This document shows, piece after piece, positions 9,517 to 20,269 of a DNA stretch of 64,000 nucleotides. A program made the translations under genes and the position numbers. Numbering within the stretch: the first letter of the stretch is position 1; each line of letters starts with the position of its first letter. This DNA comes from Rhodobacteraceae bacterium LNNU 3342 (lineage in GTDB: Bacteria > Pseudomonadota > Alphaproteobacteria > Rhodobacterales > Rhodobacteraceae): contig VUAW01000001.1 in NCBI GenBank assembly GCA_008711135.1, positions 434,001 through 498,000 of the forward strand, written 5' to 3'. The notes beneath the pieces were generated by a model. That model saw only the letters and a program-made list of their open reading frames with translations, was not told the DNA's origin and did no database searches.

Positions 9517-10656
9517 ATGAACGAGCCTAAAGACATTCGCCTGCTCAAGAACGCCCTGCCCTTCTGGCTGTCGCTGGGGATGATCCCGCTGGCGGCGCTG
9601 GGCGCGTGGTATGGCGGCTGGACTGTCGCGCTGCTGCCCGTCTATGGCTGGGTGATGGTGACGATCCTCGACACGATCGCGGGGCTGGAAGAAGGCAATC
9701 CCGACGCGCTGACCCCGGAAGAGGATCTGTTCTGGTACAGGCTGATCACGATCATCTGGTTCCCCATCCAGTTCCTGACGGTGTTCGGGATGATCTGGTG
9801 GGTGACCCATACCGATCATCTCGGCATGACCGAAACCATTGTTCTCATGTTCGGCACCGGGGTGATCTCGGGCACGGTCGGGATCGTCTATTCGCACGAA
9901 CTTTTGCACCAGAAGAACCGGCTGGAACGCTGGATGGGCGACCTGCTGCTGGCCATGGTGCTTTACAGCCATTTCCGGTCGGAACATCTGCTGGTGCACC
10001 ACCGCCACGTGGGTACGCCCCGCGACCCGGTGACGGCCCGCTATAACGAGGGGTTCCACCGCTATTTCTACCGCGTCCTGCGCGATTGCCCCCGCTCTGC
10101 CTGGAAGGCAGAGGCGCATCTTTTATCACGACGCAGCCTGCCGGCATGGCACCGACGCAACCCGTTCTGGCGCTATGCGGCGCTTCAGGGCAGCTTCCTG
10201 CTGCTGGCGCTGGCGCTGGGCGGCTGGATGGGGCTGCTGCTGTTCATCTTCCAGGCGATGGTCGCGATCTGGCAGCTGGAGCTCACCAACTACATCGAAC
10301 ACTACGGGCTGACGCGCCGCCACCTAGGCGACGGGCGCTATGAACACGTCTTGCCGCGGCACAGCTGGAACGCTGCGCACAAGGCTTCGAACTGGCTGCT
10401 CATCAACCTGCAGCGCCATTCAGACCACCACTATAAGCCCGATCGCCGCTTCCCGCTGCTGCAAACCTATTCGCCCGAGGAAGCCCCGCAATTGCCTTAC
10501 GGCTATCCTGCGATGGCCACGATGGCGATGGTCCCGCCGCTCTGGCGGCGGGTGATGAACCCCCGTGTGCGGGAATGGCGGCGGAAGTACTACCCCGACA
10601 TCACCGACTGGGCGCCCTACAACAAGGCCACGAACCCGCCGCCACGCCACGCTTGA
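9517..10656 (+). CDS. alkB: AlkB-type alkane 1-monooxygenase (membrane di-iron hydroxylase)
   Basis: A 379-residue integral membrane protein with about six hydrophobic segments and the histidine boxes of AlkB: HELLH at 127-131, EHLLVHHRH at 156-164, NYIEHYG at 258-264 and LQRHSDHH at 298-305. AlkB hydroxylates terminal methyl groups of n-alkanes using rubredoxin and its reductase. Box two has V where EHxxGHH is usual. No rubredoxin gene adjoins it, though a FAD ferredoxin-reductase-like gene lies at 51344. GGAG is present six bases before the ATG. Related fatty-acid or sterol-type hydroxylase roles cannot be excluded. Confidence 0.88.
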   Translation: MNEPKDIRLLKNALPFWLSLGMIPLAALGAWYGGWTVALLPVYGWVMVTILDTIAGLEEGNPDALTPEEDLFWYRLITIIWFPIQFLTVFGMIWWVTHTDHLGMTETIVLMFGTGVISGTVGIVYSHELLHQKNRLERWMGDLLLAMVLYSHFRSEHLLVHHRHVGTPRDPVTARYNEGFHRYFYRVLRDCPRSAWKAEAHLLSRRSLPAWHRRNPFWRYAALQGSFLLLALALGGWMGLLLFIFQAMVAIWQLELTNYIEHYGLTRRHLGDGRYEHVLPRHSWNAAHKASNWLLINLQRHSDHHYKPDRRFPLLQTYSPEEAPQLPYGYPAMATMAMVPPLWRRVMNPRVREWRRKYYPDITDWAPYNKATNPPPRHA

Positions 10657-10675
10657 CCGGCAGCAAATGAAAGCA

Positions 10676-10699
10676 GCCCCGCCATGGTCATGGCGGGGC
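10676..10699. terminator. Convergent hairpin between alkB and ccrM
   Basis: Perfect 11-base inverted repeat GCCCCGCCATG / CATGGCGGGGC with two bases between, in the gap between two converging genes. On the minus strand a short TTT follows, and on the plus strand there is no T-run, so it would serve ccrM better than alkB. Confidence 0.55.
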
Positions 10700-10743
10700 C
10701 AGGTGGTGCCCGAGGGCACTGGCGAAAACAAAAATCAGGGGGG

Positions 10744-11942
<1,199 letters not shown>

Positions 11943-11951
11943 AGCGCTTTG

Positions 11952-12587
11952 TTATTGGGGTTGATACAAGATGTTGCGGACGGGCGCGAAGGAACGTCTA
12001 TGATAAGGGGTCGGACCCAAGTCCAGAAGCGCCTGACAGTGTTCGCGGGTGCCATAGCCGGCATTGCGCTCCCAGCCATAGCCGGGATGTTGTTGCGCCA
12101 AAGCCCCCATGATCCGGTCCCGCACGACCTTGGCCACGATCGAAGCGGCGGCGATGGAGACGCACAGAGCGTCGCCCCTGACGATCGCCTGCCCCGGGCA
12201 AGGCATCCCAGTGGGCAGCCGGTTGCCATCCACCAGCGCCAGATCCACCGGCGCAGGCAGCCCGGCCAACGCGCGGCACATCGCCAGGTGACTTGCCTGC
12301 AGGATGTTCAGCCGGTCGATCTCGGCCGCGCTGGCATGGGCAACGCTGACCTCTGCCACGTCCAGAAGCTCGGCATAAAGCGCCTCTCGCCGACGGGAGG
12401 TGAGCGTCTTGGAATCCGCAAGCCCTTGGGGGATCCGCCCGGGGCGCAACCGTACCGCCGCGGCCGTCACCGGCCCTGCCAGCGGGCCACGGCCGACTTC
12501 GTCCACGCCCGCGACACGGGCCAGCCCACGCGCCTCGGCGGCGCCTTCGAAGGTCTCCTCGGGGGCGAGGGTCATCAGGGTCATCAT
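11952..12587 (-). CDS. rnhB: Ribonuclease HII
   Basis: A 211-residue RNase HII that nicks RNA-DNA hybrids and single ribonucleotides in DNA. The first catalytic block [14 protein letters not shown] (D and E of the DEDD set) is at about residues 28-41, followed by [11 protein letters not shown] and VDGNRLP; the third Asp is in the block starting [26 protein letters not shown] lies just before the start; ATG codons at 12587 and 12584 are both possible. Next to ccrM, as in related genomes. Confidence 0.94.
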   Translation of the reverse strand: MMTLMTLAPEETFEGAAEARGLARVAGVDEVGRGPLAGPVTAAAVRLRPGRIPQGLADSKTLTSRRREALYAELLDVAEVSVAHASAAEIDRLNILQASHLAMCRALAGLPAPVDLALVDGNRLPTGMPCPGQAIVRGDALCVSIAAASIVAKVVRDRIMGALAQQHPGYGWERNAGYGTREHCQALLDLGPTPYHRRSFAPVRNILYQPQ

Positions 12588-12616
12588 GGGGCCTTCCTAC
12601 GACAGGCGGCCCAAAT

Positions 12617-12649
12617 GAAAAAGGGGCAGAGGTGCCTCTCCTCTGCCCC
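12617..12649 (-). terminator. Rho-independent terminator
   Basis: Ten-base perfect stem GGGGCAGAGG / CCTCTGCCCC with a seven-base loop, followed on the minus strand by TTTTT. It ends the transcript of the exported protein gene at 12664-13098. Confidence 0.85.
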
Positions 12650-12663
12650 GCTGCTCGGCCGGT

Positions 12664-13098
12664 TCAGCGGTGGCGGCCGCGTTCCGGCTCGTATCCCGCC
12701 TGCTGCAGACAGGCGCCGTCGAACACGTCGCGGCGCGCGTTGCGGTGGTCGGTGATCCGCACCTCGCACCAGGCGGGAAGGTTCCGAAGGCCCGACCGCG
12801 TCAGGCAATAGGGGTCGTAGAAGGTCTGCCAGCCATTGCGGGTGCGCTCCTCGCTGGCGCATTGGGCGGGCAGTACCTCGCCTCGGTACGAATGCGCGGG
12901 GCGCCCCGGCGCTGGCTGGGCCTGCGCCTGGTTACGCTTGCCCTGGTGGAGGATATAGCCCAGCGCCGCCACCCCGGCCGCCCCCATCAGAAGGCGTTGC
13001 AGGTCCTGGTTGGTGGCGGCCTGCGCGGGCTGCGCCATTCCGGTCATGGCGATGGCGGCAGCGGCAACCAGTCCGGTCAGCGGTTTCATGATGGGCAT
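12664..13098 (-). CDS. Exported hypothetical protein, cysteine-containing
   Basis: A 144-residue protein with a signal peptide (hydrophobic residues 9-22, cleavage after AQA near residue 27). A second hydrophobic stretch, LLMGAAGVAALGYILHQ (about 36-52), resembles a glycine-zipper-like membrane helix. The C-terminal half has four Cys (in PAQCAS, DPYCLT, PAWCEV and DGACLQ) and many Arg, suggesting two disulfides. I do not recognise a named family. The start at 13098 has AAGGAG six bases upstream; ATG 13089 is in frame. A strong terminator follows, so it is monocistronic. Confidence 0.7.
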   Translation of the reverse strand: MPIMKPLTGLVAAAAIAMTGMAQPAQAATNQDLQRLLMGAAGVAALGYILHQGKRNQAQAQPAPGRPAHSYRGEVLPAQCASEERTRNGWQTFYDPYCLTRSGLRNLPAWCEVRITDHRNARRDVFDGACLQQAGYEPERGRHR

Positions 13099-13258
13099 CC
13101 TGAGCTCCTTCCATTAGGGCCGGCGCGTATCCGACGATGGGCCAAAGGTCGGTGCAGGCGGTGCTGACAGGCAATATCGGGGGGCTGCTATCCAATAACA
13201 CCGTCGGAATCCTCCTTTTGTCATTGAATAACCACGCGCCATTCCGCACCTTCAGCCC

Positions 13259-13564
13259 ATGCACACCCTCCGTCGCTCGCCCCTGTTCCTGGCCACCTTC
13301 ATCGCCGCCACGCTGATGGCGCAGGCGTCGCTGGCCGCATGTTTCGCCGACTACAAGGCCAAGCGCGACGGACCGCTGCGGCTCCACTATGGCGTGGTCG
13401 AATTGCCGGAGGCGGCCTGCACCGATAGCGCCGCTGCAGCGCGGGCGATTTCCAGCCGCATTGCACGTGACGGCTGGACGCTGCTGAACGTCATGTCCAT
13501 CTTCGGCCGCGATGGTCTGGAAGAGAGGAAAGCCAGTGCGGGCGAATTCTACCTCCGCTACTGA
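13259..13564 (+). CDS. Small exported protein of unknown function
   Basis: A 101-residue protein with a signal peptide (residues 1-26, cleavage after SLA), leaving a mature chain of about 75 residues with two Cys (AACFADY and EAACTDS). No family is recognised. The next gene starts 29 bases before its stop, in another frame, so the two are probably translated as a unit. The tail ending EFYLRY is part of this overlap. It may be a periplasmic partner of the membrane-bound winged-helix protein downstream, an inference from context alone. Confidence 0.7.
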   Translation: MHTLRRSPLFLATFIAATLMAQASLAACFADYKAKRDGPLRLHYGVVELPEAACTDSAAAARAISSRIARDGWTLLNVMSIFGRDGLEERKASAGEFYLRY

Positions 13565-14240
13565 GGCGCTGCGCGCAGGCAACAGGGTGGTTACATTCGG
13601 CATCATCGCGATCGTCGCAATACTGGCCGGCGCGGCGGCGCTGCTGTTCCTGAACCTGCCCGATGCCGATGCCTTCAACCAGAAGGTCGAGCGCATCTTC
13701 GTCGAGAACGACGACCTCACCTCGCAGACTGAAATCAAGCTGCTGGAGATCTTGGCAGAATCAGCCACGTCCTTTTCGTCGGTGCTGTCGTCCTACCGGA
13801 TGGTGATCTTCGTGCTGCTGGTGTTTTCGACGGCGCTGCTGGTGGCGGCGCTGGTCTTTCTGGTCATGATCGTGACGCTGAACCGGCGCATGACCCAGAT
13901 CCGCCGCTCGGGGATCGAGGTCGCCTCGCTCGTCATCAGCAGGTCCGACAACACGGTGTTGCTGAACGACTTCGCCTTCCGCCTGACCCCTGCCGCGATC
14001 GAGACGCTGTCGGTGCTGGCAGAGGCGCGGATGGATGACGACGTGCTGTCTGGTGCTCAGATCGAGGCGATGGTGTCAGGCCGCAATGCCGACGACTGTG
14101 ACGAGGCGGCTGGCGCCACGCGCATCAAACGCCTGCGCGACACGCTGGGCAACCAGCTGGTCAGCGAACTGCTGATCCGCAACATCACCCGCCAGGGCTA
14201 CATGCTGGCGGTGGACAAGGACGTGATCCGGATGATCTAG
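13536..14240 (+). CDS. Membrane-anchored protein with C-terminal OmpR-type winged helix
   Basis: A 234-residue protein from a GTG at 13536 that has GAGAGGAA about seven bases upstream. There are two membrane segments (about 18-40 and 89-113) with a 48-residue, probably periplasmic loop between. The cytoplasmic C-terminal part (about 145-234) looks like a PhoB/OmpR winged helix: LNDFAFRLTPAAIETL, a helix LSGAQIEAMV, the recognition-helix-like ATRIKRLRDTLGNQ, then a strand pair ending RQGYMLAV. ToxR/CadC proteins put this domain at the N terminus, so the order here is reversed. Function is unknown; the DNA-binding role is inferred from the pattern. Confidence 0.7.
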   Translation: MRANSTSATEALRAGNRVVTFGIIAIVAILAGAAALLFLNLPDADAFNQKVERIFVENDDLTSQTEIKLLEILAESATSFSSVLSSYRMVIFVLLVFSTALLVAALVFLVMIVTLNRRMTQIRRSGIEVASLVISRSDNTVLLNDFAFRLTPAAIETLSVLAEARMDDDVLSGAQIEAMVSGRNADDCDEAAGATRIKRLRDTLGNQLVSELLIRNITRQGYMLAVDKDVIRMI

Positions 14241-14241
14241 A

Positions 14242-14258
14242 GGCCGCCTTATGCGGCC
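14242..14258. terminator. Possible bidirectional hairpin
   Basis: GGCCGC-cttat-GCGGCC lies across the eight-base gap between two converging genes and the last codons of rlmN. There is no T-run on either side, so termination is only a possibility. Confidence 0.35.
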
Positions 14259-15442
14259 CCGGTTTCCGCGGCGATCTCGGCGCGGCTCTTGCGGGCGCGT
14301 TCAGTCGCGGATTTGAGCTGCCCGCAGGCGGCCATGATATCCTCGCCGCGCGGGGTGCGGATCGGGCTGGCATAGCCTGCCTTGTGGACGATATCGGCAA
14401 AGGTCTCGATCCGCTCCCAGCTTGACCGCTGATAGGGTGCGCCGGGCCACTCGTTGAAGGGGATCAGGTTGATCTTGGCCGGGATGCCGGCGATCAGCTT
14501 CACCAGCCGCCGCGCATCCGCGTCTGAATCATTCACGTCCTTCAGCATCACGTATTCAAACGTGATCCGTTCGGAATTGGACAGGCGCGGGTATTCCCGC
14601 AGCGCGTTAAGCAGAGTCTCGATGTTCCATTTCTTGTTGATCGGAACCAGCTTGTCGCGCACCGCATCGGTCGTGGCGTGGAAGGACACTGCCAGAAGAC
14701 AGCCGATTTCCTCGGCAGTGCGGGCGATCTCCGGCACTACGCCGCTGGTCGACAGGGTGATGCGGCGACGGGACAGGCTGATGCCTTCGTTGTCCATCGC
14801 GATGCGCATCGCATCCCGAACCGCGTCGAAGTTATAAAGCGGCTCTCCCATCCCCATCAGCACGATGTTCGAGATCAGGCGCGTTTCATCCTTGGGCGCG
14901 CCGGGTTGCGGCCATTCGCCCAGATCGTCGCGCGCCAGCATGATCTGGCCGACGATTTCCCCGGCGGTCAGGTTGCGCACCAGCTTTTGCGTGCCGGTGT
15001 GGCAGAAGGTACAGGTCAGCGTGCAGCCCACCTGACTGGAAATGCACAGCGTGCCGCGTCCTTCCTCGGGGATATAGACGGTTTCGACCTCATGCCCCCC
15101 GGCGATCCGCACCAGATATTTCCGGGTGCCGTCGGCGCTGATCTGGCGGCTGACAATCTCGGGCAAGGTGATGCTGAACTTTTCCGCCAGCAGTGCCCGG
15201 TAATCCTTGGCGAGGTTCGTCATCGCCGCGAAGTCGCGCACGCCCCAGTGATAGATCCACTGCCAGATCTGGCCGACGCGCATCTTGGCCTGCTTTTCCG
15301 GCGTACCGGCGACGATCAGCGCGTCCCGCATCGCGTCGCGCGTCAGGCCGACAAGGTTCACCCGCCCCTCCTCCGGCAGCTTCCGGGGGATGGTCAGCAC
15401 GTCCTGCGTAATGGGGGCCGTGGGGATGCCTTGGGCCGTCAT
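14249..15442 (-). CDS. rlmN: 23S rRNA (adenine(2503)-C(2))-methyltransferase
   Basis: A 397-residue radical SAM methylase of A2503 in 23S rRNA (and A37 of some tRNAs). The [4Fe-4S] ligands are C140, C144 and C147 in the CxxxCxxC motif ending [18 protein letters not shown] near residue 213 is the family signature, and the mechanistic Cys is in the C-terminal AACGQL. Length is normal. It is monocistronic in context: converging with the winged-helix gene and separated from the IalB gene upstream by a terminator. Confidence 0.95.
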   Translation of the reverse strand: MTAQGIPTAPITQDVLTIPRKLPEEGRVNLVGLTRDAMRDALIVAGTPEKQAKMRVGQIWQWIYHWGVRDFAAMTNLAKDYRALLAEKFSITLPEIVSRQISADGTRKYLVRIAGGHEVETVYIPEEGRGTLCISSQVGCTLTCTFCHTGTQKLVRNLTAGEIVGQIMLARDDLGEWPQPGAPKDETRLISNIVLMGMGEPLYNFDAVRDAMRIAMDNEGISLSRRRITLSTSGVVPEIARTAEEIGCLLAVSFHATTDAVRDKLVPINKKWNIETLLNALREYPRLSNSERITFEYVMLKDVNDSDADARRLVKLIAGIPAKINLIPFNEWPGAPYQRSSWERIETFADIVHKAGYASPIRTPRGEDIMAACGQLKSATERARKSRAEIAAETGAA

Positions 15443-15509
15443 GGCGTCGTCTCCGTTCAGGGGATGCGTGTGTATATAGGAAAACCGCGTCCGGTTAAAC
15501 AGACTTTGG

Positions 15510-15543
15510 AAATGAAAAACGCCCCGGCAGCTCGTGCCGGGGC
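15510..15543 (-). terminator. Rho-independent terminator
   Basis: Nine-base perfect stem GCCCCGGCA / TGCCGGGGC with loop of five, followed on the minus strand by GTTTTTC. It closes the IalB-family gene and separates it from rlmN. Confidence 0.85.
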
Positions 15544-15564
15544 GGCTCCGCGGTGGCAGACGTG

Positions 15565-16092
15565 TCAGCTCTTGCAGCGGTTCTCGGCCTCGGTCATCGC
15601 GGCGGTAAAGCCCATGAGCGAGAATGTATCCTGCGTTTGCGTGCCCCGGCCGGAACGCCCGGTCAGCACAGCCTCGGACCCGCGGCGCATCGCCGCCAGG
15701 ATCTTGGCGTCATCTTCGGCATTGGCCGGCCAGGCCCAGTCGCCATCGGTGAACAGTTGATAGGTCTCGGACCCGATGCGGACCTCGACGTTCGATCCGT
15801 CGGCAAAGGGGTAGCCGCCGGTAAAGGAGATCTCGCCCCGCGCGCCGGTGCCGGGGCGGAAGGTCACGAACAACAGGACGTCGCCGCGACGCACCTCGAC
15901 CGGCTGGCCGTTACGGGTGTTGCGCATCTGCTTGGGGCTCGACACGCCCCAGCATTCCTTGGGCGAGTTTTCCATAAAGACGCTCCAGTCAGCGCTGGAT
16001 GCGACGCGGTTGCTCGACTGTTGGGCCATGCTGGCCGTCGCCAGAACAGCAATCAGTGCGGCGCCTACGCCACGCAGAATCCATGATGTCAT
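15565..16092 (-). CDS. Invasion-associated locus B (IalB) family exported protein
   Basis: A 175-residue protein with a signal peptide (hydrophobic residues 6-20, cleavage near MAQQ). The pattern [18 protein letters not shown], a [12 protein letters not shown] strand and the late Cys in ENRCKS match the IalB domain, named for a Bartonella protein but widespread in free-living alphaproteobacteria. Role is unknown; the mature chain probably has one disulfide. GGAGG is placed about ten bases upstream. Divergent from the asparaginase gene. Confidence 0.75.
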   Translation of the reverse strand: MTSWILRGVGAALIAVLATASMAQQSSNRVASSADWSVFMENSPKECWGVSSPKQMRNTRNGQPVEVRRGDVLLFVTFRPGTGARGEISFTGGYPFADGSNVEVRIGSETYQLFTDGDWAWPANAEDDAKILAAMRRGSEAVLTGRSGRGTQTQDTFSLMGFTAAMTEAENRCKS

Positions 16093-16258
16093 TGTCCCAC
16101 AGCCTCCGGCCTGTCTTGTTTCCGTCCGCCTGGCGGTCCGCTTTGGGACCTTTTCCTGTGGCGGACTGTTTTTCAACTCGATATGCGGCTCTTAGCGCAG
16201 ATGAGGGCTTTGATGAAGCCCCGTTGGCGGGAAATCGCGTAGCTGTGAGAGAGCGGCA

Positions 16259-17254
16259 ATGACTGAACCAGTGGCAATGGCGGAACTTTGGCGCGGCGGG
16301 ATGTTGGAAAGCCGGCATCTGGGCCACGCGGTGATCTGCGATGAAAAAGGCGCCGTGATTGAGGCTTGGGGCGATCCGCAGGCGGTGATCTTTCCGCGGT
16401 CGTCGTGCAAGATGCTGCAGGCGCTGCCGCTTCTGGAAAGCGGCGCAGCCGATGCCGCCGGCCTGACCGAGGCGCAGCTGGCCCTCGCCTGCGCCAGCCA
16501 CCAGGGCGCGGCGATCCACACCAGCATGGCATCGCAGTGGCTGGCGAATCTGGGCCTTTCGGACGCGGATCTGCGCTGTGGCGTGCAGGAGCCGGGCGAC
16601 AAGGAAGAACGGCACCGGCTGATCAAGACCAACGCCAGCGCCTGCCAGGTGCACAACAACTGTTCGGGCAAGCACTGCGGCTTCCTGACGCTGACCCAAC
16701 ATCTGGGCGCGGGCCCCGAATATGTGGACCTGGACCACCCCGTGCAGCAGGCGGTCAAGGCCGCGTTCGAGGAAGTGACGGGCGAAGCCAGCCGCGGCCA
16801 CGGCATCGACGGCTGCTCTGCCCCGAACTTTGCCACGCCGCTTGTCGGGCTGGCGCGGTCGATGGCGTTCTTTGCCGCCGCCAACCCGGAAGGTGACACC
16901 CGCGACCGCGCCGCCGCACGGCTGACCCGCGCCATGATGGCGCATCCCGAACTGGTGGCCGGCGAAGGCCGCGCCTGCACGGAGCTTATGCGCGCGATGG
17001 ACGGGAAGGTCGCGATCAAGACAGGGGCCGAGGCGGTCTTCGTCGCCATCCTGCCGGAACGGAAACGCGGCATCGCGCTCAAGATCGTGGATGGCGGCAC
17101 CCGCGCGGCAGAGGCCGCGATTTGTGCCCTTCTGGTGCGCGAGGGCGTTCTTGACCCGGACCACCCAGCCACGCTGAAGCGGCTGAATGCGGTTCAAAGG
17201 AACTGGCGCGGAGCCGAGGTCGGGATCTTCCGCAAGTCCGACGGGTTCCCTTAG
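16259..17254 (+). CDS. L-asparaginase, Rhizobium AnsA/thermolabile type
   Basis: A 331-residue protein of the asparaginase family structurally related to glutaminases and beta-lactamases, unlike E. coli AnsA/AnsB. It shows FPRSSCKMLQALP (the Ser-x-x-Lys pair, around residues 47-52), NNCSGKHCGFL with the conserved Cys and Lys, and GIDGCSAPN, which in Rhizobium etli supply nucleophile and zinc ligands. It should convert asparagine to aspartate and ammonia in the cytoplasm; no signal peptide is seen. It converges on the TauE-type gene with a four-base overlap. Confidence 0.85.
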   Translation: MTEPVAMAELWRGGMLESRHLGHAVICDEKGAVIEAWGDPQAVIFPRSSCKMLQALPLLESGAADAAGLTEAQLALACASHQGAAIHTSMASQWLANLGLSDADLRCGVQEPGDKEERHRLIKTNASACQVHNNCSGKHCGFLTLTQHLGAGPEYVDLDHPVQQAVKAAFEEVTGEASRGHGIDGCSAPNFATPLVGLARSMAFFAAANPEGDTRDRAAARLTRAMMAHPELVAGEGRACTELMRAMDGKVAIKTGAEAVFVAILPERKRGIALKIVDGGTRAAEAAICALLVREGVLDPDHPATLKRLNAVQRNWRGAEVGIFRKSDGFP

Positions 17255-18012
17255 ACCAGATCCCAGATCAGCCGCAGCGCCAGCGCGGTGGAGGTGACGA
17301 CGAGCAGCGGCTTGATCACCCGCGCGCCCACCCGCATCGCCATCAGCGACCCGGCCCGCGCCCCGGCCGCCTGCGCAAGCCCCATCGCGATGCCGGTCAG
17401 CCACCAGGGCGCACCAAAGACGGCGAAAGCCACCAGCCCACCCAGGTTCGAGGCGAAGTTCAGAAGCTTGGTATGCGCCGTGGCCTTCAGGATGCCATAG
17501 CCTGCCAGCGTCACGAACCCCAGCATATAGAAGGCCCCGGTCCCCGGCCCCAGAAGCCCGTCATAAGCCCCTACCAGCGGCACCACCGTCGCGCCGAAGA
17601 CGGCCGGCCGCATCCGTTCGGCGCGGTCAAGATCATCGAGCCCCGGCTTCAGCGCAAAGAACAGCGCGATCCCGACCAGCAGCACCGGCAAGACCAGCCG
17701 CAGGACATCCGCCGGCATCACCGTGGCCAGCATCGCCCCGAGCACCCCTGCTACAAAGGCCAGAAGCGCCACCCTCGCCTGCCGCCGCAGGTCCACGTGC
17801 CCCCGCGCCGCATAAGACAGCGCCGCCGTGCCAGAGCCAAAGATGCCCTGCACCTTGTTGGTGGAAAGCGCCTCTACCGGGTTGGCGCCGGCCAGCAGCA
17901 GCACCGGCACGGTGATGAGCCCCCCGCCCCCGGCGATCGAATCGATGAACCCCGCCACGAAGGCCGCACAGAGCAGCAGAAGCAGGATCTGGTAGCTTAC
18001 TTCGAACAGCAT
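17251..18012 (-). CDS. TauE/SafE family (TSUP) sulfite/anion exporter
   Basis: A 253-residue integral membrane protein with about eight hydrophobic helices. The N-terminal block FIDSIAGGGGLITVPVLL is the hallmark of the TSUP family, repeated in degenerate form in the second half (YDGLLGPGTGAFYML). Family members export sulfite, sulfoacetate or other anions, and the substrate here is not evident. A 30-base gap separates it from serB, which is upstream on the same strand, so it may be read through from serB. Confidence 0.88.
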   Translation of the reverse strand: MLFEVSYQILLLLLCAAFVAGFIDSIAGGGGLITVPVLLLAGANPVEALSTNKVQGIFGSGTAALSYAARGHVDLRRQARVALLAFVAGVLGAMLATVMPADVLRLVLPVLLVGIALFFALKPGLDDLDRAERMRPAVFGATVVPLVGAYDGLLGPGTGAFYMLGFVTLAGYGILKATAHTKLLNFASNLGGLVAFAVFGAPWWLTGIAMGLAQAAGARAGSLMAMRVGARVIKPLLVVTSTALALRLIWDLV

Positions 18013-18042
18013 CGGCCCCTTCCGGCTGGCGCAGGGCCAATG

Positions 18043-18918
18043 TCAGTTACGGAAATCTTCGATCCGGTAGCCCTGCACGTAAAGCAGCGCGGTCAGGTCA
18101 CCGTGGTTGATCCGGATATCGCATTCCGCGGCCACCACCGGCTTGGCATGCAGCGCCACACCCATCCCGGCCCGGTGCAGCATGCCAAGGTCATTGGCCC
18201 CGTCACCCACGGCAATCACATCGTCAGGCGTGATGTTGAGGCGGGTCGAGATTTCTTCAAGCGCAGTGACCTTGGCGGCGCGGCCAAGGATCGGTTCGCC
18301 CACCGTGCCGGCCAGAACATTGCCATCCACCACCAGCGTGTTGGCGCGGTTTTCGTCAAAGCCTAGTTCGCGCGCCACATGGGCGGTAAAGGCGGTAAAG
18401 CCACCCGACACCAGCGCCGCGTAGCCGCCATTGGCCTGCATGGTTGCGATCAGCTCTGCCCCGCCCGGGGTAAAGGTGATGCGGTTTTCCAGAACCCGGT
18501 CGATCACCGACAGGTCGAGCCCCTTCAGCAGCGCCACCCGTTCGCGCAGCGCGGCCTCGAAATCCAGTTCGCCATTCATCGCGCGCGCGGTGATCGAGGC
18601 GACATAGGCCCCTGCCCCCGCCTCATCCGCCAGTTCGTCGATGCATTCCTGCCCGATCATCGTGCTGTCCATGTCAGCCAGCAGCATCTTCTTGCGGCGG
18701 CCTTCGGTGGGAACCACCACAAGGTCAATGCCCAGCGCCTGAAGTCCCTCCCAGGCCTCCCACCGGTTGGCGGGCATCGCCTCAAGCGGGAATTCGGCCG
18801 CGATGCCGGGGTTCAGCCAGTCGGCATCGCCCCCACTCCAGGCATTGCGAAGGCTCTCGACCGTTTCGCAGTCAAGATTGGCGCGGGCGGGGCTGGCAAG
18901 CAGGACGGCAGTGAACAT
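18043..18918 (-). CDS. serB: Phosphoserine phosphatase
   Basis: A 291-residue HAD-family phosphatase for the last step of serine synthesis. Motif [12 protein letters not shown] is at about 82-92, motif II is SGGFTAFT, and motif III is in [10 protein letters not shown]. The N-terminal 75 residues form a degenerate regulatory region as in other SerB proteins. It is divergent from serC-serA, putting all three serine pathway genes in one locus with a shared 153-base control region. Confidence 0.94.
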   Translation of the reverse strand: MFTAVLLASPARANLDCETVESLRNAWSGGDADWLNPGIAAEFPLEAMPANRWEAWEGLQALGIDLVVVPTEGRRKKMLLADMDSTMIGQECIDELADEAGAGAYVASITARAMNGELDFEAALRERVALLKGLDLSVIDRVLENRITFTPGGAELIATMQANGGYAALVSGGFTAFTAHVARELGFDENRANTLVVDGNVLAGTVGEPILGRAAKVTALEEISTRLNITPDDVIAVGDGANDLGMLHRAGMGVALHAKPVVAAECDIRINHGDLTALLYVQGYRIEDFRN

Positions 18919-19004
18919 GAGGAAGTTTCCGATAGTGAACGCCCGCGTCGTTTTCGTGGGCTCAAGCGGCGCAGTAGCGCAATTTTCCCGCTTGTGCCAG
19001 TGCG

Positions 19005-19052
19005 TGCGGCCCCGTATTCCCAACGGCGGGACACCCCTCCCCAACGAGGGGC
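19005..19052 (+). ncRNA. serC-motif-like RNA leader
   Basis: Two small hairpins lie just upstream of serC: CCGT / ACGG (19012-19026) and CCCCTC-cccaac-GAGGGG (19034-19051), each with a CCCAAC or CCCAA loop segment. The serC RNA motif, described by comparative genomics upstream of serC in alphaproteobacteria, is a two-hairpin leader of this kind; the match is from memory of the motif and needs a covariance search. Confidence 0.5.
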
Positions 19053-19071
19053 GTTTATCTGGAAGGATACC

Positions 19072-20229
<1,158 letters not shown>

Positions 20230-20269
20230 AGCCACCCCCTTCCCAGACGAAATTCCAAGGAGCCTGACA

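Noticed and set aside
8374-10119. A 581-codon minus-strand open frame
   Set aside because: Antisense to mutY, gloA and alkB; no domain features.
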